A stretch of 64,000 nt of DNA from Roseibium hamelinense. Lineage in GTDB: Bacteria; Pseudomonadota; Alphaproteobacteria; Rhizobiales; Stappiaceae. Below the pieces are notes generated by a model. That model saw nothing but the letters and a program-made list of their open reading frames with translations. It searched no databases and had not been told where the DNA came from. This document shows positions 27,629 through 36,163 of this stretch, in pieces (position 1 is the stretch's first letter; every line of letters begins with the position of its first letter). The position numbers and the translations under genes were made by a program. The DNA lies in contig NZ_VLLF01000007.1 in the NCBI RefSeq assembly GCF_007830545.1, positions 248,001 through 312,000 on the forward strand. Direction: 5' to 3'.

Positions 27629-28149
27629 CTTCGGCTGTCGACCAGCTGCGCCTGATGGCGCGGAACAACGCCTATGCGAACAGCCGGCTCTATGAGGCTT
27701 GCAACCGTCTGTCACAGCTCGAATTTTTGGCTGCACGGACCAACTTCTTTCCGTCGATCAAGGACACGCTCAATCACCTCTGGGAGGTGGACCGGTACTA
27801 TCTGGATGCCTTGCGGGAACAGGGCGAAGGCCTGTCGGTGTTTGACGTTCCGTTTCTCCAAACGGCATCGGAGCTTTGGCGGGCTCAGAAGAAAGTGGAC
27901 CATCAACTGATCGGGTTTTGTGATGATCTGGGCGAGACAGATCTCGATCGCGAGATCTGTCATGACCGGGGCAAAGCAGGCCAAATCCGGGAAACCGTCG
28001 GCAACACGCTGCTGCATCTGTTTCAACACCAGATCCACCATCGGGGCCAGGTGCACGCGATGCTCGCCGGTACCCATGCCGCGCCGCCGCAGCTGGACGA
28101 GTTTTTCTTGAAATTCGAACGCCACCCGGCGGCCGAAGACCTTTTATGA
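27625..28149 (+). CDS. DinB-fold protein, candidate thiol-dependent isomerase
   Basis: DinB/YfiT-superfamily four-helix protein of 174 residues. The expected metal ligands are present: His in LNHLWEVDRYYLD and the C-terminal HLFQHQIHHRGQVHAM helix (H-x3-H-R-G-Q pattern). This superfamily includes mycothiol-dependent maleylpyruvate isomerase, which uses a thiol cofactor to turn a cis double bond. The window has no GST-zeta maleylacetoacetate isomerase, so this protein is a candidate for that step; this is inference. The ATG at 27625 overlaps the upstream stop (ATGA); an ATG-less extension to 27607 was not used. Confidence 0.85.
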   Translation: MTSAVDQLRLMARNNAYANSRLYEACNRLSQLEFLAARTNFFPSIKDTLNHLWEVDRYYLDALREQGEGLSVFDVPFLQTASELWRAQKKVDHQLIGFCDDLGETDLDREICHDRGKAGQIRETVGNTLLHLFQHQIHHRGQVHAMLAGTHAAPPQLDEFFLKFERHPAAEDLL

Positions 28150-28171
28150 ACCTAGGCCGTGACGAGGGGCG

Positions 28172-29794
28172 ATGACCAAACTGTTCGAGACACCACTTTA
28201 CCCGTACAAGCCATCGCCGGATCAGCGCGCGTCCGTGCCTGTCCGTCATCCTGTGGTGGTCGTTGGTGCCGGACCGGTCGGGCTGGCGCTTGCGATTGAC
28301 CTTGCCCAATCGAATGTGCCGGTTGTCGTTCTGGACGACAATGACAAGGTGAGTTTCGGTTCGCGGGCGATCTGTTTTGCAAAGCGCTCGCTTGAAATCC
28401 TCGATAGGCTCGGGTGCGGCGACCAGATGACGTCCAAAGGCGTGATCTGGAACACCGGGAGGGTGTTTTTCGGCGAAAAGCAGGTCTACGAATTCAACCT
28501 TCTGCCGGAAGAGGGGCACCGCCGCCCGGCTTTCATCAATCTTCAGCAGTATTATTGCGAGCTTTATCTTGTTGAGCGGATCCGGGCGTTGCAGGCGGAG
28601 GGCAAGCCGGTCGAAATCCGCGGGGGCAACAAGGTGACGGCGCTCGACAGGCGTGTGGATCATACACGAGTTTCAATCGAGACTATGGATGGGCCATATG
28701 ATCTGGAAGCAGACTGGCTGATCGCCTGCGATGGAGCAGGGTCACCGACCCGCGCAATGCTGGGGCTCGATTTCGTTGGCCGGGTTTTCGAGGACAATTT
28801 CCTGATCGCGGACGTGATCATGAAGGCCGATTTCCCGACCGAGCGCTGGTTCTGGTTCGATCCCCCGTTTAACAAGGGGCAATCGGCTCTTTTGCACAAA
28901 CAGCCGGATGGTGTTTGGCGAATTGACCTGCAGTTGGGCTGGGATATTGACAAGACAGAAGAGAAGAAACCGGAAAATGTCATTCCGCGGCTGAAGCAGA
29001 TGCTTGGCGACGACGTTGAGTTCGATCTGGAGTGGGTTTCGATCTACACGTTTCAATGCCGCCGGATGGAAAAGTTCCGGTATGGAAGGGTGATTTTCGC
29101 TGGCGACAGCGCGCACCAGGTTTCGCCTTTTGGTGCCAGAGGGGCAAATTCCGGGTTTCAGGACATCGACAATCTGGCCTGGAAACTGAAGCTTGTGCTG
29201 GACGGGACAGCGGACGAACAGCTTTTGGACAGCTATGATGCAGAGCGAGTCTTTGCGGCGGACGAAAATATCCTGAATTCAACACGGTCCACTGATTTCA
29301 TCACGCCGAAATCGGAGATGAGCCGCGTGTTTCGCGACGCTGTCCTGCATCTTTCGGAGGCGCATGACTTTGCCAGACCGCTGGTCAATTCCGGCCGCCT
29401 TTCTGTGCCAAGTGTTTATGACGGCTCGCTGTTGAACGGCCCGGACGCCGATGAGCTGCCGGACCGCACCCGGCCAGGCGCACCAGCAAGCGATGCGCCG
29501 CTGCGCGATGGCTGGCTGCTTGACCATCTGGGGGGCTGGTTCACGCTGCTTGCCCTTAATCTCGATCCCGGTGCAAACGACGCCATTGCCGGGGTGCCGG
29601 TCCGCGTCTTGCAGATCGAAAGCCCCGAGATCGGAGAAGACATCCGCAAGCGGTACTTGGGAGCATCTGATCAGGCGGTCTACTTGATCAGGCCGGACCA
29701 GCACGTGGCAGCGCGCTGGACCGCCTTCGACAGCAGTGCCGTGGAAAACGTCATGGCCAATATCCTCATGCATCAGCGGCGGAGGCAAGCATGA
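28172..29794 (+). CDS. FAD-dependent aromatic hydroxylase, MhaA-like (3-hydroxyphenylacetate 6-hydroxylase)
   Basis: Class A flavoprotein monooxygenase of 540 residues. The FAD Rossmann motif VVVVGAGPVGLALAIDLAQS is near residues 28-47, the DG motif is in WLIACDGAGSPTR, and the second FAD motif is GRVIFAGDSAHQVSPFGARG (about 305-324), as in MhpA/PheA-type hydroxylases. In Pseudomonas putida the two-part MhaA/MhaB enzyme turns 3-hydroxyphenylacetate into homogentisate. Here the gene sits in the hmg operon and overlaps by four bases a 67-residue gene of the right size for MhaB. The family is certain; the substrate is inferred from that context. Confidence 0.88.
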   Translation: MTKLFETPLYPYKPSPDQRASVPVRHPVVVVGAGPVGLALAIDLAQSNVPVVVLDDNDKVSFGSRAICFAKRSLEILDRLGCGDQMTSKGVIWNTGRVFFGEKQVYEFNLLPEEGHRRPAFINLQQYYCELYLVERIRALQAEGKPVEIRGGNKVTALDRRVDHTRVSIETMDGPYDLEADWLIACDGAGSPTRAMLGLDFVGRVFEDNFLIADVIMKADFPTERWFWFDPPFNKGQSALLHKQPDGVWRIDLQLGWDIDKTEEKKPENVIPRLKQMLGDDVEFDLEWVSIYTFQCRRMEKFRYGRVIFAGDSAHQVSPFGARGANSGFQDIDNLAWKLKLVLDGTADEQLLDSYDAERVFAADENILNSTRSTDFITPKSEMSRVFRDAVLHLSEAHDFARPLVNSGRLSVPSVYDGSLLNGPDADELPDRTRPGAPASDAPLRDGWLLDHLGGWFTLLALNLDPGANDAIAGVPVRVLQIESPEIGEDIRKRYLGASDQAVYLIRPDQHVAARWTAFDSSAVENVMANILMHQRRRQA

Positions 29795-29994
29795 CCAAGG
29801 TGAATACAACCCCCAATATCGAGAGTCCGGACGCATTTTACTCAGATCTCATCTCTGCCCATGACGGTTTGAGCAGGGAGGAGAGTGAAGCCCTGAATGC
29901 TCGCCTGATCCTCTTGATGGCCAATCAGATCGGTGATGGCGCGTTGCTCCGAGAATTGATTGAATTGTCTAAAATTCGAGGTAATTACTCGTAG
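29791..29994 (+). CDS. Small MhaB-like coupling protein (DUF2783-like)
   Basis: Cytosolic 67-residue acidic helical protein (MTKVNTTPNIESPDAFYSDL; ends ELIELSKIRGNYS). The start overlaps the stop of the flavoprotein by four bases (ATGA), so the two are translationally coupled. Size, position and composition fit MhaB, the small protein that couples NADH oxidation to hydroxylation in the P. putida 3-hydroxyphenylacetate hydroxylase, and the DUF2783 group. The match is by pattern and context, not by alignment. It is the last gene of the operon. Confidence 0.75.
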   Translation: MTKVNTTPNIESPDAFYSDLISAHDGLSREESEALNARLILLMANQIGDGALLRELIELSKIRGNYS

Positions 29995-30104
29995 TATTAC
30001 CAATCATGTATCGTGATTTGTGCTGATTGGTACATTTCATATTTGTTATGGTTTTATTGTTAGCGTCAAACCCAAGAGTAACTCTGCGGAATACTGCGTA
30101 AAAC

Positions 30105-32357
30105 ATGGCAGACCAACTTCAGCCGGAATTCGAAGCAGCGCGCTTGGCTTCCCTTCAGAGTACCGACATTCTGGAGGTGGACCGGGATGCCGAGCTGGAC
30201 TGTATTGCGCAGATCCTTGCTGATATATTCGACTGCCCGCTCGCATTCGTCACCATTATTGATCAGGACACGCAGTGGCTGAAGGGCCGGTTCGGTTTGG
30301 ATGTTGTGTGCACAAGCCGGGATGACAGCATCTGCAATCATGCGCTTGGAAGCACGGAACCGCTGGTCATCAACGACACGCTGGAAGATCCACGGGTTGC
30401 CGAAAATCCGTATGTCACCGGCGCCCCCTTCATTCGGTTTTACGCGGGCTGCCCTATCACGCTCGACGGCAAACATCCTATCGGCACGCTGTGTGTTGAA
30501 GGGCCGGAGCCCAAGCAGCCGACCCGGGCGCAATTGCGTCAGCTGCGCCGGTTGGGCAGCGTGGTTGAGCGCCTGATCAAGGCATTCACAGTCGAACACG
30601 ACAGCCTGTCCGAAGCGGAGCAGACCCGCAACGAGCTGATCAGTGCGCGCGATGAAAACGCTCTGATGCAGCATATCGAGAAGATCTCGGGAATTGGCGT
30701 TTTCACGGTCAACTGGGCCACCGGGGAAACGAAATGGTCGGATCAGGTGTTCAAGATCCATGATCTGCCGGTCGGAAAAACGCCGTTGCTTCAGGAGGCC
30801 TTGCAGTTCTTTCCCGAAGAAGAGCGCGAGCGGATCATTCCCCAAATGCAGCGCGAGTTGGCAGACAAGGGCTCGACGTTCATTGAGGCCGACTTCGTGA
30901 CGGCTTTAAAACGCGAGCGCCGTGTACGTTTTACCGGCGAACTGCAAACCAAAACAGAAGCCGACAGCGATCCGATGGTCATCGGTGTCATGCAAGACAT
31001 CACCGATCAGTACCAGAACGAGCGTGCGCTGTGGCGCGCGGCCAATATTGATCCGCTATCCGATCTTGCCAATCGCAGCTGGTTTAACCGGCGGTTGACC
31101 GCAGAGCTGGACCGGGCGGGGGAGAGCCACAAGAATCTTGCCCTGTATCTGGTGGATCTGGACGGGTTTAAACTCGTCAATGACAGCTTGGGCCACCAGG
31201 TTGGCGATGACGTGATCCGCATCATGTCGAAACGGTTGAAGGAGAAGGCGGGCCACAACGCCTTTTGCGCAAGACTGGCGGGTGACGAGTTCGCGATCAT
31301 CCGGATGTTCGACAGTTTGGGGATAACACTCAACGAAGAGATCCGGGCCCTCGGCGACGAGTTGGTGGAGTGCCTCAAGGAACCGCTCGCGCTTGCAGGC
31401 GAAAGTCTTTACCTTGGTGGCTCTGTTGGGATCGCGCGTTTTCCTCAAGATTCAGAACGGCCCGACGGTCTGCTAAAATGCGCGGACATGGCGCTTTACA
31501 AGGCCAAGCGGTCCGGACGCGGCATGGCAATGTTCTATGTCGATGAATTGAAATACATTTTCGGCGCACGCCGGGCGGCGATCGATATTGTGCGGGCGTC
31601 GCATTCATCGAAAAACATCGAAGCACATTATCAGCCGATCGTGGACATGCAGACGATGGAGCCAATCGGCGCCGAAGCGCTGGTGCGGATCCGCACCGCT
31701 GACGGCAGCCTGCTCGGGCCTGAAGACTTTTGGGCAGCGTTTGACGATCCTGAGAGCGCCCGCAGCATCGACCAAAGCGTTTCCGACCGCGTTCTGGTCG
31801 ATATGGCAGACTGGCGCTCTGGCGGCGCAACTCCGGGCATCGTCAGCATGAATGTGTCTGATTATTGGTTCCAGACCAATGACTTTGCCGACCACACCCT
31901 GCGCTCTCTGGAAGAAGCCAAAATTGTTCCGTCTTCTATGCGCCTCGAGGTGAGTGAAACTGTGCTGCAGAACGATGACGGCCAGGGAATTGTCCGCGAG
32001 CTTCGCAAATTGAGTGAGGCCGGCATGTCGATCGCGCTGGACGATTTCGGCGCTGGCTTTGCCTCACTCACGCAGCTGCGGGACTATCCTGTCGATGCCA
32101 TAAAGATCCACCGGTCCTTTATCCGTAACTTGATGACCGATCAGCAGCACATGTTGATCGTCAAGGCTCTGATCGACCTGGCAAACAGCTTGGAGATCGG
32201 TGTGATCGCCACAGGTGTGCAAGCCAGGCGTGAAGCCGATTTCCTCATGCAGCTTGGCTGCCATTTGGGGCAGGGATCTCTGTTTGGCGATGCGGTCCCG
32301 GCAAAGCAGCTGATTGCGAAGGCTGACCAACTGGCTTTCCGGGCCAAGGCCAGCTAG
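30105..32357 (+). CDS. GAF-PAS-GGDEF-EAL protein with altered EAL site
   Basis: Cytosolic 750-residue protein: GAF domain (about 15-160, with the typical FYAGCPITLDGKHPIGTLCV), PAS (about 185-305), GGDEF domain with AGDEF at 392-396 (a variant seen in active cyclases) and EAL domain. The EAL signature is kept at 524-526, with NVS, ELSE-like EVSE, DDFG and KIHRS. But the motif normally AEGVE reads ATGVQ (702-706), so the glutamate at 703 of the metal/catalytic set is Thr. Phosphodiesterase activity may be weakened or absent. It stands 110 bases after the hmg operon, probably with its own promoter. Confidence 0.92.
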   Translation: MADQLQPEFEAARLASLQSTDILEVDRDAELDCIAQILADIFDCPLAFVTIIDQDTQWLKGRFGLDVVCTSRDDSICNHALGSTEPLVINDTLEDPRVAENPYVTGAPFIRFYAGCPITLDGKHPIGTLCVEGPEPKQPTRAQLRQLRRLGSVVERLIKAFTVEHDSLSEAEQTRNELISARDENALMQHIEKISGIGVFTVNWATGETKWSDQVFKIHDLPVGKTPLLQEALQFFPEEERERIIPQMQRELADKGSTFIEADFVTALKRERRVRFTGELQTKTEADSDPMVIGVMQDITDQYQNERALWRAANIDPLSDLANRSWFNRRLTAELDRAGESHKNLALYLVDLDGFKLVNDSLGHQVGDDVIRIMSKRLKEKAGHNAFCARLAGDEFAIIRMFDSLGITLNEEIRALGDELVECLKEPLALAGESLYLGGSVGIARFPQDSERPDGLLKCADMALYKAKRSGRGMAMFYVDELKYIFGARRAAIDIVRASHSSKNIEAHYQPIVDMQTMEPIGAEALVRIRTADGSLLGPEDFWAAFDDPESARSIDQSVSDRVLVDMADWRSGGATPGIVSMNVSDYWFQTNDFADHTLRSLEEAKIVPSSMRLEVSETVLQNDDGQGIVRELRKLSEAGMSIALDDFGAGFASLTQLRDYPVDAIKIHRSFIRNLMTDQQHMLIVKALIDLANSLEIGVIATGVQARREADFLMQLGCHLGQGSLFGDAVPAKQLIAKADQLAFRAKAS

Positions 32358-32399
32358 GGCCCGCCGGGTCCTCGTGCCGGTTCCGGCGAGGCGACAGGC

Positions 32400-33371
32400 C
32401 TAAAATGCGACCTTGTCCCCGCCTTTCAGGGACAGGATTTCCCGAGCTTCGTCAGGCGTTGCGACATCAAGGCCCAGTCCCTCGATGATCTTTCGTGCCA
32501 TCGTCACTTGGTCCGCATTGGACTTGGCCAGCTTGCCCCTTCCCGCCCACAGACTGTCTTCCAGCCCGACCCGGATGTTACCGCCAAGTGCGGCAGCCTG
32601 CGCAGCAATGCGCAGCTGGCTTGCGCCCGCACCCAAAACGCTCCAACGGTAGTCGGCGCCGAACAGACGGTCTGCCGTGCGTTTCATGTGCTGCACGTCT
32701 TCCGGATGTGTTCCAATTCCGCCCAGGAGGCCGAAAACCGATTGGACAAAAAACGGCGGTTTGACCAGCCCCCGGTCGGCGAAATGCGCAAGATTGTATA
32801 GATGCCCGATATCGTAGCACTCGAATTCGAACCGGGTTCCGTTTTCGTAGCAGGTCGCAAGGATATACTCGATATCCTGAAAACTGTTCCGGAATACAAG
32901 ATCGCGTGTCGCTTCGAGGTGGGCCTTTTCCCACGCGTGCTTGAAATCGAACTTGTCCGCCATGTGGAACAGACCGAAATTCATCGATCCCATGTTCAGT
33001 GAGGCGACTTCCGGCTTAAAGGCTTCCGCAGGGCGGACGCGTTCCTCGACTTTCATATAAGGGCTTCCGCCTGTGGTGATGTTCAAGGCTGCATTCGTGC
33101 CTTGCTTGATGCGCGGCAGAAAGGCAGCAAAGCCCTCCGGAGTCTGATCGGGCTTGCCCGTATCCGGATCTCGCGCATGCAGATGCAGGATTGCCGCTCC
33201 GGCTTCACTGGCTGCAATCGCCTCCTGAACGATCTCGTCTGCCGTGATCGGCAGATGAGGGGACATGCTGGGTGTATGGATTGAGCCGGTGAGGGCGCAA
33301 GTGATGATCACCTTGCCCCGGGGGGCGGCCGGTGTTGCGGGGTTTTTTTCTGGATCCGTCGCCGAGCTCAT
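32400..33371 (-). CDS. BKACE (beta-keto acid cleavage enzyme, DUF849)
   Basis: TIM-barrel enzyme of 323 residues that condenses acetyl-CoA with a beta-keto acid and cleaves it to acetoacetate and a new acyl-CoA. Family marks are IITCALTGSIHTPSMSPHLP, the zinc-binding ILHLHARDPDTGKP, ITTGGSPYM and EFECYDIGHLYNL. The substrate differs across the family. The gene overlaps the upstream dehydrogenase by four bases, so the dehydrogenase product is probably the keto acid that is cleaved. It is convergent with the GGDEF-EAL gene, with 42 GC-rich bases between the stops. Confidence 0.93.
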   Translation of the reverse strand: MSSATDPEKNPATPAAPRGKVIITCALTGSIHTPSMSPHLPITADEIVQEAIAASEAGAAILHLHARDPDTGKPDQTPEGFAAFLPRIKQGTNAALNITTGGSPYMKVEERVRPAEAFKPEVASLNMGSMNFGLFHMADKFDFKHAWEKAHLEATRDLVFRNSFQDIEYILATCYENGTRFEFECYDIGHLYNLAHFADRGLVKPPFFVQSVFGLLGGIGTHPEDVQHMKRTADRLFGADYRWSVLGAGASQLRIAAQAAALGGNIRVGLEDSLWAGRGKLAKSNADQVTMARKIIEGLGLDVATPDEAREILSLKGGDKVAF

Positions 33372-34312
33372 TTAGATAGGGCCTCCCGCATTTTCTTTTT
33401 GTGCGCCGCCAGTGCCATCAAAGACCTGTCACGCCATTTCTGACGGGCCTCCAGTGTCTCCGCGGGCCGCTTGGCCCGGCATTCAGCTTCAATCTGGTCG
33501 AGCACCGGCCCTGTCCAGTCGACCCGGTATTGCATTTGCTTGAACAGATTTTCGAACATCGGCTGGTAGCGGGCCGCGTAGTCCCGAACGCCGGCCGGTG
33601 CGTTCAGGTCCACGGTTTCAAATGGGCCCATGAAGGCCCATCTGAGCGCCAGGCCTTCCCGGATGCCGATATCGACGTCTTCCACGCTGGCATGCCCGTC
33701 GGCCACCAGCCGGAATGCCTCCTCCATCAGCGCCGCCTGCATGCGGTTCATGATAAATCCGTCCAGTTCGCGCTGCATCATAATCGGCGCTTGGCCGGCG
33801 CCCAGCATAAGCTGCCGGGTCCGCTCCATGGCCGGCTCGGAGGTCCAGGGTGCTGGAACGATCTCGACAGCGGGGATGAGGTAGGGCGGGTTGATCGGAT
33901 GGGCGACGAGGCACCGCGCCCGGCCTTGCAGGTCCCCGGTAAACTTGGATGGCAGCAGGGCGGATGTCGAGCTTGCGATCACGGCATCGGGCGCCGCGAG
34001 CCGGTCCAGATCGGCAAACACCTGTTGCTTGACCTCCAGGCGCTCCGGTGTGCTCTCCTGAATGTGCGTCGCCCCGTCAAGCGCGTCGGCGAGATCGGCA
34101 ACCGGTACCAGGCGCTTGAGGATGTCGTCCGGACTTGAACCGTTCAGCAGATCCTGGTCGGCCAGATCGGACAGCATGCCCTCGATATAGCCGATCGCCT
34201 GGTGCGGTGAGGACGGGTCGCCGTCCCACAGAGCGGTTTCATAACCCGCCCGGGCGAAGCTGATTGCCCAGGCCCGGCCGATAAAGCCGCTGCCCACCAG
34301 CGCAATTTTCAT
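33368..34312 (-). CDS. 3-hydroxyacyl-CoA-dehydrogenase-family enzyme, lambda-crystallin/L-gulonate 3-dehydrogenase-like
   Basis: NAD-dependent dehydrogenase of 314 residues. The Rossmann motif VGSGFIGRAWAISFARAGYE is at the N-terminus. The signature segments THIQESTPERLEVKQ, SSTSALLPSKF, VAHPINPPYLIPAVEIVP and LALRWAFMGPFETVDLNA follow closely the pattern of CRYL1/L-gulonate 3-dehydrogenase; carnitine dehydrogenase is a related alternative. It lacks the thioesterase fusion of many carnitine enzymes. Of starts at 34327 (TTG), 34315 and 34312 (ATG), a GGGAGGG Shine-Dalgarno is best spaced for 34312. It is first in a two-gene operon with BKACE. Confidence 0.88.
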   Translation of the reverse strand: MKIALVGSGFIGRAWAISFARAGYETALWDGDPSSPHQAIGYIEGMLSDLADQDLLNGSSPDDILKRLVPVADLADALDGATHIQESTPERLEVKQQVFADLDRLAAPDAVIASSTSALLPSKFTGDLQGRARCLVAHPINPPYLIPAVEIVPAPWTSEPAMERTRQLMLGAGQAPIMMQRELDGFIMNRMQAALMEEAFRLVADGHASVEDVDIGIREGLALRWAFMGPFETVDLNAPAGVRDYAARYQPMFENLFKQMQYRVDWTGPVLDQIEAECRAKRPAETLEARQKWRDRSLMALAAHKKKMREALSK

Positions 34313-34432
34313 CATATTCCCTCCCAAGGTCTGCTCAGGCTTGCCATCGCCTTGTTTGTCCGCATCAAATCAGACCGGCGCAACAAGGGAAAGATGCTTG
34401 ATTCTACGAGAAGCCTTTCGGCCTGGGCGAGT

Positions 34433-35845
34433 TCACCAGGTCCATTTTTTGAGGAACTCTGAAAAACGGGCCGGCGCGCCGTCATCCGCAAATGCAGTGC
34501 AGGCCATCACATTCTGCGCGCCTAAACCTTCCAGCTGGGGCAAGTTGCCATCAATCCCCGTTTGCCCGCGCACTAGGCTTCCTGGCATGGACAGATCCTG
34601 CGTTACGACCAACTGTGCGGGTATGAGCGAGAACACGCCGCTGGCGTCCGGCCCGTGATCCACGCAAGGGTTATCAGGCGCGTTGTAAGGCGTTTGGGTC
34701 GGCTTACCGTTGGCGTCTGCCGGATAGTCGGGGCTCCATGCGGGAAACGGACACATTTGCACGTAAGCAAGAGCTTGCCCGCATTCAAAAAGATTTGACC
34801 GCAGCGCCGCGGCCAGTGTGTACTGGTCAAATGGTCCCTCGATGGTTCCAAAAACACCTTTCCAAAGCGCGTTATGCGCCTTTGATGCAGCCAGCAACCA
34901 CTTGAAGCTGTTTTGGGCTACCGGCGTTTTTTCCGCTGGGCCGGGAAATGTATTCGCGTCGAAACCGATCAGGGTGTCTTTTTGGGAGGTTTGGCCGGAC
35001 AATGCAAAGGTGATAAAGCGCATCGGCACGTTGTGCCTCGCGTTTTCCGCCAGCATCAGGGCCCCGCCAACCGGATCAAGCCTGAAGTTAAAATCATTGA
35101 CCCGTTTTCCGTTCAGCAAAAGCGGCTCGTTTTCAAGCCGGGAGGCGAGAACCACGATTTCTTCGATGTTCTGCAGGCTGGATCCTGGAGCATGCAAGAG
35201 AAGGCACGCAATGTCCGTCAGAGGGCCGATTGCAAGGATGGTCGTGCGGGGGTGCACGGCAAGCGTGTTCTGCATCAGTTGAACGCCGGGGTTCATGCAG
35301 GCGCGGGCAAACGAACCGTCCGGTCCCCCGATCCCAATCGTGGTGCCGTCAAACCAGGTTGGCGCAGGATTGAGGATCTGTGCTGCCGGGCCAAGCGCGC
35401 CGGGTGCTAGCGGAATGTCATCCCTGTTTTTGAGTGTCCGGATGATGTGTTCGGCGACCATCATTTCCGCCGGCAGCGTTGCGTTTCCGAAGGTTGGCAC
35501 AACCGCAAGCAAGTTGACCTGTCCGGCCGCGTCAAGATTCAGCGCCATGGCCAGCGTCAGGCCGTCGTCAATGTCGGCCGGAGCGGAAATCTTGTCCCGC
35601 AACGGGGTGGCGTTCTGGTCGAACACGGCAGGGGCAAGGCTTTTGCCGCCATTGGTGTCGATCAGGCCGATGGCCACATCCGTCGACAAAATGAGATTTG
35701 GAACCCGTGGCCCGGGTGCGGCGGTTTGGGCAAAAGACGCCGGTAACGCGAGCGTTGCCGCAATCAATCCCAGCAAACCAGCTGCCTTTCTGGGCCTCCT
35801 TCCCAACATTTCAAACAGTACTAAAAATATAGGGCGCATCTGCAT
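34433..35845 (-). CDS. Secreted nucleoside hydrolase-like protein with split active-site motif
   Basis: Exported protein of about 470 residues, longer than typical inosine-uridine nucleoside hydrolases (310-350). It has a signal-like hydrophobic region RKAAGLLGLIAATLALPASF, then ILSTDVAIGL where the family has the DTDxGxDD motif. The acidic pair appears only some 30 residues later in PADIDDGLTLAMALNLDA, so the motif looks split by an insertion. Other family features remain (LAVVPTFGNATL, TTILAIGPLTDIACLL, DFNFRLDPVGGALML). The frame is open upstream to 36118, but the ATG at 35845 has a GGGGAC Shine-Dalgarno and starts just before the signal peptide. Confidence 0.7.
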   Translation of the reverse strand: MQMRPIFLVLFEMLGRRPRKAAGLLGLIAATLALPASFAQTAAPGPRVPNLILSTDVAIGLIDTNGGKSLAPAVFDQNATPLRDKISAPADIDDGLTLAMALNLDAAGQVNLLAVVPTFGNATLPAEMMVAEHIIRTLKNRDDIPLAPGALGPAAQILNPAPTWFDGTTIGIGGPDGSFARACMNPGVQLMQNTLAVHPRTTILAIGPLTDIACLLLHAPGSSLQNIEEIVVLASRLENEPLLLNGKRVNDFNFRLDPVGGALMLAENARHNVPMRFITFALSGQTSQKDTLIGFDANTFPGPAEKTPVAQNSFKWLLAASKAHNALWKGVFGTIEGPFDQYTLAAALRSNLFECGQALAYVQMCPFPAWSPDYPADANGKPTQTPYNAPDNPCVDHGPDASGVFSLIPAQLVVTQDLSMPGSLVRGQTGIDGNLPQLEGLGAQNVMACTAFADDGAPARFSEFLKKWTW

Positions 35846-36163
35846 TTGTCCCCAGTCGTGTTCGTGGGACTGACACTGACACGCCTGCTTGCCGTCAGAA
35901 CAGTCAAAACCGGGTTTTCCTTTCAAATTGTGTGGGGCGAGCTCTGTGTTGAGAACAGCAAACGGTTGCGCGGCATTGAAAGGTGCAGCGGGCGGGTAAG
36001 TGCCGCAACCGGCAAAAGGGCGCAATTGCGCAGATGGAACGCAGGCGCGTTCGCGGCACATATGGGAAGGCCGGACGTTCCGGTTCAGGGGAGCGCAGGC
36101 GAACGCAACCGTGTTCATCTGGCAAGCCGCGCGGCTTCTCAGAGTGCAAATCAGGGCGTTTGC
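35846..36163 (-). other. 318-base gap with no convincing gene
   Basis: The frame of the nucleoside hydrolase stays open through this stretch on the minus strand and encodes several cysteines, but no good start or domain is visible. A leader or promoter region between the Cys-rich peptide gene and the hydrolase is the simplest reading. Confidence 0.4.

Noticed and set aside
35846..36118. 91-residue Cys-containing extension of the nucleoside hydrolase frame
   Set aside because: No Shine-Dalgarno or domain and it precedes a good start plus signal peptide; kept only as a note because of its several Cys.
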